The notes: generated from the sequence alone by a model not told the origin. 64,000 bases of DNA from Melioribacter roseus (GCA_020724265.1 DYHH01000005.1:1-64000); one strand, 5' to 3'. Numbered from the stretch's first letter, positions 43,606-51,615 are shown. Translations and numbers: made by a program.

Positions 43606-44012
43606 CTAACCTCTTTAATCCGCCAAAAGAATGGCGGACAGGTAAGTAAAAAGTCCCTCCTTCGCTAGAATACAGCTTCGGCGGGCAGGCAAGTGGTTAT
43701 AAATATTCATGACAAATAAATTTGCAAAAGTTCTTTCACATAGTGATGACTCTGTCATAACAACTTGACCAAATAAAAACAGTCAAGTTATTTTCGTTAT
43801 ATCTATTAATCGTAAAATTTGGTCAAAAAAATTATTTATTACGTATAGTACCGACTCGTCGAGTCAGTCCTTTTTAATTTAACGAAATTGCTGCAGACAG
43901 TTATATTTGTTAGACAGCGAATAACAGGATGTTATTTCTTCTTAAATAAGTAGTAAAAATAAAAACGAGAACTCTCGGCGTTACTGGATATTAACATAAC
44001 ATGCCGTTATAC
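43606..44012 (+). repeat. attC-like repeat A
   Basis: It begins with AGCTAACCTCTTTAAT and ends with CTCTCGGCGTTACTGGAT, ATAACATGCCGTTATAC. Inserts present are CCGCC...GGCGG at 43620-43637, a CTTCGC...GCTTCGGCGGG segment at about 43654-43690, and a GACTCG-T-CGAGTC palindrome near 43850. It is about 90% identical to repeat B over most of its length, but repeat B lacks the GACTCG palindrome and a CATAGTGATGAC segment. ATAAC and GTTAT (43996-44010) form a terminal stem. Confidence 0.65.
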
Positions 44013-44020
44013 CCTCTAAT

Positions 44021-44563
44021 ATGAATAAATATATTTTACAAATAATATTAATTGTTTTTATTGTTGGCTGTTCTTCAAGTCAGAACATTCTTGAAGAAAG
44101 ACCGCGTGAATTTTACAATGAATATCGGAATTCAAAGCAGAATTATCTTGAAGACTCTAGCGATGTGTTTTGGATGTCTTTCCCAGATCCATTTAGTAAT
44201 AGTACATTCGTGGATGGTAGTATATTTGTCGTCACTCAAGCTATTAATTTTAAGAATTATCTCAAGGGTGTGTTATCTATTGATTTTGTTGACAGCAAGA
44301 CAGATAGTATTATCTGTAGATTTAGCCAACCTAGTAAAGAAGAAGAATATTTCAATGAAAGTTTTTGGATATGGTTCGCTAAACCATCTGCGAATAAAAA
44401 ATATTTTCCGAAAGAATATTTTTTGAGTAAAACGGAAAATCCAATAAATATAGTATTAGTTGTCAACGAAAGAAGAAAAACAATTTTGCAAAAAAGATTA
44501 ATCGTCCCAAAAGATATGTATTGTTTTATTAAATGGACGACAAGTTTTAAGAAACGGGTATAA
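44021..44563 (+). CDS. Hypothetical lipoprotein, integron-cassette-like
   Basis: A 180-residue protein with a lipoprotein signal (lipobox VGCS, Cys at about 17). The mature part is unrecognised, with aromatic segments (FWMSFPDPFSNSTFVDGS, YFNESFWIWFAKPSANKKYF) and a basic C-terminus. It is a single-gene unit. The core GTTATAC (44006-44012) lies 8 bases upstream of the ATG, and GTATAAC (44558-44564), its exact inverse, overlaps the stop codon. Confidence 0.65.
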   Translation: MNKYILQIILIVFIVGCSSSQNILEERPREFYNEYRNSKQNYLEDSSDVFWMSFPDPFSNSTFVDGSIFVVTQAINFKNYLKGVLSIDFVDSKTDSIICRFSQPSKEEEYFNESFWIWFAKPSANKKYFPKEYFLSKTENPINIVLVVNERRKTILQKRLIVPKDMYCFIKWTTSFKKRV

Positions 44564-44932
44564 CCTCTTAATTCCGCCAAAAGAATGGCGGACAGGTAAG
44601 TAAAAAGTCCCTCCTTCGCTAGAATACAGCTTCGGCGGGCAGGCAAGTGGTTATAAATATTCATGACAAATAAATTTGTAAAAAGTTCTTTTACAACTTG
44701 ACCAAAAAAAGTATTCTCAACAAGCTATTGTCGTTATATCTGTTAATCGTATAATTTGGTCAAAAAAAATATTTATTGCGCTCAGTCCTTTTTAATAAAA
44801 CGAAATTGCTGCAGATAGTTATATTTGTTCGACAGCGAATAACATGATGTTACTTCTTCTTAAATAAGTAGTAAAAATAAAAACGAGAACTCTCGGCGTT
44901 ACTGGATATTTAACATAACATGTCGGTAGGCA
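44558..44932 (+). repeat. attC-like repeat B
   Basis: It begins GTATAACCTCTTAATTCCGC, overlapping the stop codon of the lipoprotein gene, carries the same CCGCC hairpin and CTTCG-type insert as repeat A, and ends GGCGTTACTGGATAT, AACATAACATGTCGGTAGGC. The final core GGTAGGC differs from the GTTATAC of repeat A, as expected if that part belongs to the next cassette. It lacks the GACTCGTCGAGTC palindrome of repeat A, which gives a natural empty site. Confidence 0.65.
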
Positions 44933-44956
44933 CTAAAATTTATTCAAGGTGTTTTT

Positions 44957-45259
44957 ATGAAAGTTGAAACAATTATCTCGTTAGTTAAAGAGTTGGAAAA
45001 AATTAGGGGCATACGTTCAAGGAACAGTTACTTTGGAGCTTGGTGCGGATTTGTAGTTTCATTAATATGGTTGGCGAGGTTATATATGCTTTCAATTGAA
45101 AAATCACCGAACCAAGGTTTGGAGTGGTTTCCTGCTTTTATGTTTGTGGTTGCTTTAATCCTCTGTTTACAATCATTTTATATTATTGTTCGTCATATAA
45201 CAAATAAGAAATTCGCAATTATTATTGAAGCTTTGTTGGAGAATAAAAAGGTAGATTAA
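44957..45259 (+). CDS. Hypothetical two-helix membrane protein
   Basis: A 100-residue protein with an amphipathic N-terminus (ETIISLVKELEKIRGIRSRN) and two transmembrane helices (AWCGFVVSLIWLARLYML and FPAFMFVVALILCLQSFYII). No family is recognised. It is bounded by repeats B and C in the array. The downstream core that should match GGTAGGC was not found, so this unit has probably decayed or recombined. Confidence 0.6.
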   Translation: MKVETIISLVKELEKIRGIRSRNSYFGAWCGFVVSLIWLARLYMLSIEKSPNQGLEWFPAFMFVVALILCLQSFYIIVRHITNKKFAIIIEALLENKKVD

Positions 45260-45398
45260 TTATATACGCAAAAAAAGACTTTAGCAATGTGGGCATTGTT
45301 TGGTATACAAAAGATGAATGGCAGTAGATGAATGATATTCTATTGTGTTATGCAAGAATGCGGCACGATCCACTAAAAACGATAACGATAACTGCTGC

Positions 45399-45503
45399 TT
45401 AAGACAGCAAATAACATGATGTTACTTCTTCTTAAATAAGTAGTAAAAATAAAAACGAGAACTCTCGGCGTTACTGGATATTTAACATAACATGCCGTTA
45501 TAT
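45399..45503 (+). repeat. attC-like repeat C (3' half only)
   Basis: From ACAGCAAATAACATGATGTT through AACGAGAACTCTCGGCGTTA and TAACATAACATGCCGTTATA it is almost identical to the 3' parts of A and B. The 5' half is different: 45260-45398 contains none of the CCGCC or CTTCG inserts. The end core GTTATAT (45497-45503) pairs exactly with ATATAAC at 46376-46382, after the stop codon of the next gene. Confidence 0.6.
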
Positions 45504-45522
45504 GTTAAGTAAGGAGAGACTA

Positions 45523-46371
45523 ATGAAATCAAAAATATTAATACGTTTGTTTCCTTTATTACTATTTATTGTTCAGCCTTCATTTGGACAAATATCTCAA
45601 ATGGATTTTCCATTGGCGTTGGGTAATATCTGGCAATATTCTGAGTTTCCAGGTCACGTTAGTCAAAGTGAAGCAGTCCGAGATACATTAATGCCAAACG
45701 GTAAACTATATACACTTATTGAAGGTAGTTTGACAGGCGGATACTTTAGAGAAGATAGTGCTAAAGTTTATTTCTACTCTTCAATCGACTATACAGAAAA
45801 ATTAGAATATGATTTTAATTTGACAGTTGGTGATACATTGAGTGTTCAGATATTTGGAGAAGATTCAGTAATTACGACAGTAACAGCTAAAGGAACCAAA
45901 AATATATTCGGTCAAGAAAGAGATTATATGATTTTTCACCGTGAATCTGCGAGCTCGACTGGGGATGGTGAATTCACGATTGTTGATGGATTAGGATTGA
46001 CGCAATATTCAGGCGAAGCTTTGTTTTATGGTTTAACTGGAGCAATTATTAATGGAATTACATATGGAACAATTGTAAGCGTAGAAAGAGAAACAGAGAA
46101 TATGTCAGCTGAATTTGGAATTACACAGAATTACCCTAATCCATTTAATCCAACTACTAAAATTAAATATTCATTGGGAAACAGATCGTATGTTCAACTT
46201 GAGATCTATAATCTATTAGGAGAGAAGGTAGAAACTTTAGTTAGTGAGTATCAAAATAGAGGTAATTACCAAATAGAATTTAATGCTCAAGATTTACCAA
46301 GTGGAATTTATTTATATTCCATCAATGCAGATAATTTTCGAAAAACAAATAAGATGATCTTACTTCGGTAG
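45523..46371 (+). CDS. Secreted protein with T9SS sorting domain, integron-cassette-like
   Basis: Start chosen at 45523 (282 residues, MKSKILIRLF) behind AAGGAGAGACTA; an ATG at 45502 lies inside the core repeat. Signal peptide to about residue 23 (ending SFGQ). The body begins DFPLALGNIWQYSEFPG and is related, distantly, to the next two genes (FPxxxGNxWxY start). The end is a T9SS domain (QNYPNPFNPTTKIKYSLG, ending NKMILLR). Exact core pair GTTATAT/ATATAAC around it. Function unknown. Confidence 0.8.
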   Translation: MKSKILIRLFPLLLFIVQPSFGQISQMDFPLALGNIWQYSEFPGHVSQSEAVRDTLMPNGKLYTLIEGSLTGGYFREDSAKVYFYSSIDYTEKLEYDFNLTVGDTLSVQIFGEDSVITTVTAKGTKNIFGQERDYMIFHRESASSTGDGEFTIVDGLGLTQYSGEALFYGLTGAIINGITYGTIVSVERETENMSAEFGITQNYPNPFNPTTKIKYSLGNRSYVQLEIYNLLGEKVETLVSEYQNRGNYQIEFNAQDLPSGIYLYSINADNFRKTNKMILLR

Positions 46372-46393
46372 TATCATATAACCAGAAAAAAAA

Positions 46394-47314
46394 ATGATAA
46401 GATTAATTTTATTAATAGGATTTATTAGTTCAATTTATTCACAAGATTCTTTATCGAGTGAAGATTTAAAATATTACCCCCTTGGAACGGGTAATTATTT
46501 TGAATACTTAAGTATTTATTCTGAGATGCCATATCCACCAGATTCATCTGCAAATTCAATAACTGTACTTGGCGATACAACTTTAAGTAATGGTAAAAAA
46601 TACAAAATATTATTGAACAAACGAATTCCAGAAGATAGCTATAGAGGTTATACATTTGAAAGAATTGATTCAACAAATGGTAGTGTATATCGATATAAAG
46701 AAGATGAATCTCTGAATGATAATGAGTTCAAAATCGATAGTTTATTTGCACAAACCGGAGATACAATACGTTGCTCAAGAGAAGGATTTAGTAGTTATGA
46801 TTATTTTGAAACAATTTGTTTGTCAACTTATGCGGACACTATATTCGGTGTACCGACGACAGTAAAAGAATATTTTGACCAATCATTTATTCCTGGTATG
46901 AATTACAAACTTGCATATGGTTTTGGCTTAATCGAAAAATACGGATGTGAATTTAGTTGCGGTGCAACAAGTTTAGTATATGCAGAAATTGATGGTCAAG
47001 CATATGGAAAAACTATTACTTATATTGAAAAAGATGATTCTGAGATATCAAATGAATATTTATTATATCAAAACTATCCCAACCCATTTAACCCGGCTAC
47101 AACAATTGTATACAATATCCCCTACTCAAACCATGTAACGCTTGAGGTATATAATATCTTAGGACAGCGCATAAAAAAATTGGTCGATGAATTTCAACAT
47201 GAAGGTAATTATAAAATAACTTTTGATGCGAGTGAACTTCCTACCGGTGTATACATATATAGATTAAAATCGGGTAGTTATATAGAGTCGAAAAAAATGT
47301 TAATTTTAAAATAA
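46394..47314 (+). CDS. Secreted protein with T9SS sorting domain (paralogue of 47360)
   Basis: A 306-residue protein: short signal peptide (ending SIYSQ), a KYYPLGTGNYFEYLSIY start related to the neighbouring proteins, then a Cys-containing beta-rich body (CSREGFSSYDYFETICLS), and a T9SS domain (QNYPNPFNPATTIVYNIP, ending KKMLILK). The last 80 residues differ from those of the 47360 protein at only a few positions (EFQHEG versus ELQYEG). There is no attC-like repeat between it and the previous gene, only 22 bases. Confidence 0.8.
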   Translation: MIRLILLIGFISSIYSQDSLSSEDLKYYPLGTGNYFEYLSIYSEMPYPPDSSANSITVLGDTTLSNGKKYKILLNKRIPEDSYRGYTFERIDSTNGSVYRYKEDESLNDNEFKIDSLFAQTGDTIRCSREGFSSYDYFETICLSTYADTIFGVPTTVKEYFDQSFIPGMNYKLAYGFGLIEKYGCEFSCGATSLVYAEIDGQAYGKTITYIEKDDSEISNEYLLYQNYPNPFNPATTIVYNIPYSNHVTLEVYNILGQRIKKLVDEFQHEGNYKITFDASELPTGVYIYRLKSGSYIESKKMLILK

Positions 47315-47359
47315 ATATCTTCTTTCCTGACGGAAAGATAGAAATCGTTAGGTGGCTCT

Positions 47360-48208
47360 ATGAAAACTATACTAAAAATACTAACAGTACTTGTAATGAT
47401 TTACCCACAATTCCTATTTGCGCAAAATGAGAATAGTTATTTTCCTCATCAGATTGGAGACAAATGGGAGTGGAGTTCATCGGCAAGAGATACAACTTAT
47501 TTTCAATTCATATCTGACACCTCAAAACTTTCTGACGGCTCAATTGACGTATATTTTGATAGTTCTAATACACCTAGATATAATATAAAACCTAATGGTA
47601 ATGTGTACCAATATTTTGGTGATAATACTTTAGAAATATGGTTTGATTTTTCGGTCGCGCCAAAAGATACATTTTATACCACAATTTATTCAGCACCATA
47701 TTATGTAACTGTAGACTCACTAGAACGCGAAATGTTTGGAGATCTAACCAAAATACGAATATTCAAGTGGTTTAGTGAATCCAATAATGTGCATATGGGT
47801 GAACAGAAAGTTTCCGATAAATTTGGTATTTATTATAAGTGGTCTAATTTTTACCCGCCGTCTTCATCTTCTATTGTTGGCTGCACAATTGATGGGATAG
47901 GTTATGGTACCTTAGTCAGTGTTAAGGATGATTCCCAACTTTTGACTGGATTCAGTCTTTCACAAAACTATCCTAACCCATTTAATCCGGCTACAACAAT
48001 TGTATATAACATTCCTTATTCAAACCATGTAACACTTGAGGTATATAATATCTTAGGTCAGCGCATAAAAAAATTGGTTGATGAATTACAATATGAAGGT
48101 AATTATAAAATAACTTTTGATGCAAGTGAACTTCCTACCGGCGTATACATATATAGATTAAAATCGGGTAGTTATATAGAGTCGAAAAAAATGTTAATTT
48201 TAAAATAA
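47360..48208 (+). CDS. Secreted protein with T9SS sorting domain (paralogue of 46394)
   Basis: A 282-residue protein: signal peptide (ending FLFAQ), a SYFPHQIGDKWEWSSSARDT start, a beta-rich body and an almost identical T9SS tail to the preceding gene. The 45 bases upstream contain a perfect TCTTTCC-TGAC-GGAAAGA hairpin and a GTTAGGT core. GTCTAAC, an RYYYAAC-type core, follows at 48219-48225. The tail identity suggests recent duplication or gene conversion limited to the sorting domain. Confidence 0.8.
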   Translation: MKTILKILTVLVMIYPQFLFAQNENSYFPHQIGDKWEWSSSARDTTYFQFISDTSKLSDGSIDVYFDSSNTPRYNIKPNGNVYQYFGDNTLEIWFDFSVAPKDTFYTTIYSAPYYVTVDSLEREMFGDLTKIRIFKWFSESNNVHMGEQKVSDKFGIYYKWSNFYPPSSSSIVGCTIDGIGYGTLVSVKDDSQLLTGFSLSQNYPNPFNPATTIVYNIPYSNHVTLEVYNILGQRIKKLVDELQYEGNYKITFDASELPTGVYIYRLKSGSYIESKKMLILK

Positions 48209-48218
48209 ATATCTTTTT

Positions 48219-48345
48219 GTCTAACTAATATATAGACGGACAAATAAGAAAAGTCACCAAGTTGTAATAAAAAGTTCTTATTAATTAAAAGAAGTTAGAG
48301 AGCTCAATTGAATTGAACAAGTTCGGTGTTGCCGGATATTTTTCA
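48219..48345 (+). repeat. attC-like terminal repeat of the array
   Basis: GTCTAAC after the stop codon is followed by AAAAGTCACCAAG, AAAAAGTTCTTATTAATT and GTTCGGTGTTGCCGGATATT, the same ordered words as in the other repeats. The CGGTGTTRCTGGATAT box is the most conserved part of the family. The following 175 bases (to 48520) show no gene. This is the last recognisable member of the array. Confidence 0.5.
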
Positions 48346-48520
48346 GGAACGAATAGTTTGTTTTTTGAAAAAGTTGAGATAATCGGATGCGTCAAAGAAT
48401 GAGCTCTACCGACAATATTCATATAATTATTACAGCAGATATTGTAGTGTAAATGAAATGTTTAAGGTAAATAATTTGTTTTAAAAGAGATAAAATATTT
48501 CTATCTTTGTACTTCATTTT

Positions 48521-48605
48521 CAGCTAATGGAGATGTGCCCGCCTTCGTTAAAACTACGGCGGGTAAAGGTGAGTGGCTGATCCCGCCGTGGCGGGATGCT
48601 AAACC
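48521..48605 (+). pseudogene. Broken 5' copy of tRNA-Ser with two palindromic inserts
   Basis: CAGCTAATGGAGATGTG, then GGTGAGTGGCTGA, then TGCTAAACC follow the order of the intact tRNA-Ser (CAGCTTACGGAGAGGTGGG, GTGAGTGGCTGA, TGCTAAACC at 48651-48700). Between them sit CCCGCCTTCG...CTACGGCGGG (about 48538-48562) and TCCCGCCGTGGCGGGA (48581-48596), both near-perfect palindromes. The 3' half of the tRNA is missing. It cannot fold as a functional tRNA. Confidence 0.7.
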
Positions 48606-48658
48606 TTTTTATAGTTTTGTTCATATTATAAGAAATACAGATTAAATTTTCAGCTTAC

Positions 48659-48747
48659 GGAGAGGTGGGTGAGTGGCTGAAACCAACGGTTTGCTAAACC
48701 GTCGTAGTGGGAAACTGCTACCGAGGGTTCGAATCCCTCCCTCTCCG
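48659..48747 (+). tRNA. tRNA-Ser(GCT)
   Basis: It has the acceptor stem GGAGAGG with CCTCTCC, the anticodon stem ACGGT-TTGCTAA-ACCGT with anticodon GCT (reads AGC/AGU), a long variable arm (GTAGT...ACTGCTAC) typical of serine tRNAs, and the T-arm GAGGG-TTCGAAT-CCCTC with discriminator G. CCA is not encoded (GCAC follows). It is the only intact tRNA in the window and the likely functional copy between two broken ones. Confidence 0.95.
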
Positions 48748-48773
48748 CACTGTAATAACAAACACATTTCTAC

Positions 48774-49034
48774 ATGAGTTTCTTCGTTTATATCCTTTAT
48801 TCTCACAATCATAATCGTACTTACACCGGTCAAACTGAAAATGTTGTGAGTAGAGTTAATAAACATAATTCTGGTAGAGTTAAGTCAACTAAAGCTTACA
48901 AACCTTGGGTACTTATCCATACTGACATATATAATTCAAGAGCTGAAGCCATGAAGCAAGAGAAATGGTATAAATCCTCTGCCGGTAGAAAAAGAATTGC
49001 TGAAATTCTCAAGAATTATCTTCACAGTATCTAG
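48774..49034 (+). CDS. GIY-YIG endonuclease beside tRNA-Ser
   Basis: An 86-residue single-domain GIY-YIG nuclease (UPF0213/YhbQ-like): FFVYILYSHNHNRTYTGQT (VYI and YTG halves), ENVVSRVNKHNSGR with the active-site Arg, and SRAEAMKQEKWYKSSAGRKR with the catalytic Glu region. It lies 26 bases after the intact tRNA, and its stop codon overlaps the start of a second, broken copy of the tRNA 3' part. This layout suggests a small mobile element that targets tRNA-Ser and repairs it on insertion. Confidence 0.8.
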   Translation: MSFFVYILYSHNHNRTYTGQTENVVSRVNKHNSGRVKSTKAYKPWVLIHTDIYNSRAEAMKQEKWYKSSAGRKRIAEILKNYLHSI

Positions 49035-49216
49035 AAACCAACGGTTTGTCCGTCTCGTCCCGATGAAATCGGGACGGACGAGATTCCGTTCCGAAGGAAC
49101 GAACTAAACCGTCGTAGTGGGAAATCCGCCTTCACATAATTATTGTTTCGGCGGGACACGCTGCTACCGAGGGTTCTCCAATAGGGATCGCTTTGCGAGA
49201 ATCCCTCCCTCTCCGC
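49034..49216 (+). pseudogene. Broken 3' copy of tRNA-Ser with three inserts
   Basis: GAAACCAACGGTTTG (49034-49048), CTAAACCGTCGTAGTGGGAAA (49104-49124), CTGCTACCGAGGGTTC (49161-49176) and GAATCCCTCCCTCTCCGC (about 49198-49216) reproduce the last 70 bases of the intact tRNA in order. Three extra segments split them: 55 bases with two hairpins (TCCCGATGAAATCGGGA and TTCCGTTCCGAAGGAACGAA), about 36 bases with TCCGCC...GGCGGGA, and about 22 bases starting TCCAATAGGG. The 115 bases after it show nothing. Confidence 0.75.
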
Positions 49217-49331
49217 TCTTTTAGAGAAGTCAATTTTGGGCTTCCTTTTTTAGTTTTAATTTCTATATTATTTGTAGTTTAGTGAAAATTCATGAAGTAT
49301 AATCGAGGACAGAAAAAAGAGCCCATAATTT

Positions 49332-50366
49332 TTATCTTTCAACTCTACCGGATGCATCGCCACCCATGAGTTTTTCAACTTCGTCAACTGAAACATGATT
49401 GAAATCACCGGGGATTGTCTGCTTCAAACATGATGCGGCAACGGCAAACTCCAAAGCTGTCCTGGAGTTATCATAGTTTAATAATCCGAAAATTAGACCG
49501 CTTGCAAAAGAATCGCCGCCTCCTACTCTATCAACAATTTGAATATCATATTTTTTTGATCTATAAGGTTTACTGCAATCTTTCTTATCTATCATTAACG
49601 CACTCCAACCATTCCGAGATGCAGAGAAACTCTCTCTTAAAGTAATTGCTACGGTACTGAAATTATATTTTTCTTTTAGAATATGAAGTAGGTCAAAGTA
49701 TGCATTTTCGTCAATTGTTGCTTCTTCAATTTTTGTACTTCCTAATTTTTCGCCTAAACTTTTTTCAGCATCTTCTTCATTTGCAATACAAACATCAACA
49801 AATTCCATCAACGGTTTCATAACCGATTGAGCTTCTTCAGTACTCCATAACTTCTTTCTAAAATTCAAATCGCAGCTAACGGTTACATTTTTCTTTTTAG
49901 CGGTTTGTAATGCATCATTAAGAATTGACTGAATATTTTTACCAAGTGCCGGAGTAATACCTGTCCAATGAAACCATTTACATTCTTCAAATATACTTTC
50001 CCAATCGAAATCATTTTTATCTGCTTCAGATATTGATGAATTCGAACGATCATAAATTACTTTGGAAGCTCTTTGACTTGCACCGGTTTCCAAGAAATAA
50101 ATACCGAGTCTTTCACCACCTCTTGAAATAAAATTTGTATTAACTCCGAATCTTCTTAAATGGTTAACTGCAGATTGACCGATTTCATGCGATGGTAGTT
50201 TTGATACAAAATAACTTTCTAGTCCGTATTGAGATAAAGAAGCAGCAACATTAGCTTCTCCCCCGCCAAAGGTAATATCAAAATTGGATGATTGCACAAA
50301 TCTTGAAAAGCCGGGTGTTGACAATCTCAACATTATTTCTCCGAATGTTACTACTTTGTTAGACAT
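49332..50366 (-). CDS. kdgK: PfkB-family sugar kinase, probable 2-keto-3-deoxygluconate kinase
   Basis: Start chosen at 50366 (344 residues, MSNKVVTFGEIMLRL) behind GAGGAAAGA; an extension to 50510 has no support. PfkB signature: TFGGGEANVAASLSQYG near the N-terminus and DRVGGGDSFASGLIFGLL with the catalytic Asp near the C-terminus. The FGEIMLRLS start is typical of KdgK. It would phosphorylate KDG from uronate or glucose breakdown. It is a single gene, divergent from the deaminase gene, with a 235-base gap between them. Confidence 0.8.
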   Translation of the reverse strand: MSNKVVTFGEIMLRLSTPGFSRFVQSSNFDITFGGGEANVAASLSQYGLESYFVSKLPSHEIGQSAVNHLRRFGVNTNFISRGGERLGIYFLETGASQRASKVIYDRSNSSISEADKNDFDWESIFEECKWFHWTGITPALGKNIQSILNDALQTAKKKNVTVSCDLNFRKKLWSTEEAQSVMKPLMEFVDVCIANEEDAEKSLGEKLGSTKIEEATIDENAYFDLLHILKEKYNFSTVAITLRESFSASRNGWSALMIDKKDCSKPYRSKKYDIQIVDRVGGGDSFASGLIFGLLNYDNSRTALEFAVAASCLKQTIPGDFNHVSVDEVEKLMGGDASGRVER

Positions 50367-50601
50367 TCTTTCCTCACAAATATTTATTAATATAAAATTA
50401 CTAATTACTTTGTAGAATTTTCTTAATAAAATTCTACAATTAAAAGCATTTTTTATCAGAAGAAATTTGAAAATTAAGAATCCAATATTTTCTTGAATGA
50501 TATCACTCAAATTAATTCATCAAAACCGGGAAACAACTTGCAAAAACTTTCTTATTCTCTAAAATTTTATTTATCTTCAAGAAATTTTTTCGGAAATATA
50601 T

Positions 50602-51615
50602 ATGGAACGTTTTTCACTAACCGATTATATTAAAAAGATTCCGAAAGCTGAACTGCATCTTCATATTGAGGGTACATTTGAGCCGGAATTAATGTTCAAA
50701 ATTGCCGATCGAAATAAAATCAAACTCAATTATAATTCTGTTGACGATCTAAAAGCAGCTTATAATTTCAATAATCTTCAAGAGTTTTTGGATATTTATT
50801 ACACCGGTGCTCAAGTACTAATTAGCGAAGAAGATTTTTACGATTTAACGTGGGCTTATTTCTTGAAAGCAAAAGAAGATAATATTATTCATACAGAGAT
50901 AATGTTTGATCCACAAACTCATACGCATCGTGGAATTCCGTTTGAAACAGTAATTGAAGGCATTAGCAAAGCACAAAAAGATGCTGAAACTGAATTAGGT
51001 ATTTCATCTAAACTAATAATGTCATTTCTAAGACATCTCGATCAAAAGTCGGCATTTGAAATTTACGATTACTTTGTCCATCATAAAGATAAGATTCATG
51101 CTGTTGGATTAGATTCATCCGAAGTCGGTAATCCTCCATCTTTATTTACCGATGTATTTAAAAAAGCAAAGAATGACGGCTTGAAAATAACTGCTCACGC
51201 TGGTGAAGAAGGACCACCGGAATACGTTTGGGAAGCATTGGATATTTTAACCGTTCACAGAATCGATCACGGTAACCGTTCATTAGAAGATAATAATTTA
51301 ATTAAGAGAATAGCAGAACAGCAGATTGCACTTACTGTATGCCCTCTTTCAAATGTTAAATTAAAAGTCGTCGATGATCTAAAGAAACACCCTTTAAAGA
51401 AGATGCTCGAATACGGGATTAAAGCTACAGTCAATTCGGATGATCCTGCATACTTCGGAGGTTATTTAAATGATAATTTTATTCAAACCGCAGAAGCAAT
51501 TAATTTAACAAAGGATGATGTACTAAAACTTGTTCGAAATTCATTTGAAGCAAGTTTTGTATCGGATGAAAGAAGAGCAGAGATGATGAACAAGTTGAGT
51601 GATTTCAGTATTTAA
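50602..51615 (+). CDS. add: Adenosine/adenine deaminase family protein
   Basis: A 337-residue amidohydrolase with the full metal site: ELHLHIEGTF (His-x-His), ITAHAGEEGPPEYVWEALD (His and catalytic Glu), RIDHGNRSL (His) and VNSDDPAYFGGYL (Asp). The shorter PEYVWEALD loop and overall form fit the adenine deaminase (Aah1) branch better than true adenosine deaminase, but the two are hard to separate. It releases ammonia from the purine for salvage. There is no neighbour of related function. Confidence 0.85.
   Translation: MERFSLTDYIKKIPKAELHLHIEGTFEPELMFKIADRNKIKLNYNSVDDLKAAYNFNNLQEFLDIYYTGAQVLISEEDFYDLTWAYFLKAKEDNIIHTEIMFDPQTHTHRGIPFETVIEGISKAQKDAETELGISSKLIMSFLRHLDQKSAFEIYDYFVHHKDKIHAVGLDSSEVGNPPSLFTDVFKKAKNDGLKITAHAGEEGPPEYVWEALDILTVHRIDHGNRSLEDNNLIKRIAEQQIALTVCPLSNVKLKVVDDLKKHPLKKMLEYGIKATVNSDDPAYFGGYLNDNFIQTAEAINLTKDDVLKLVRNSFEASFVSDERRAEMMNKLSDFSI

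Noticed and set aside
43606..45503. CRISPR-like reading of the spaced repeats
   Set aside because: Repeat units are long (0.1-0.4 kb), few and imperfect, they alternate with genes rather than 30-40 base spacers, and no cas gene is present.
50367..50510. N-terminal extension of the sugar kinase gene
   Set aside because: PfkB proteins start at the MSNKVVTFGE segment, which has its own GAGGAAAGA site. The extension is AT-rich non-coding sequence.
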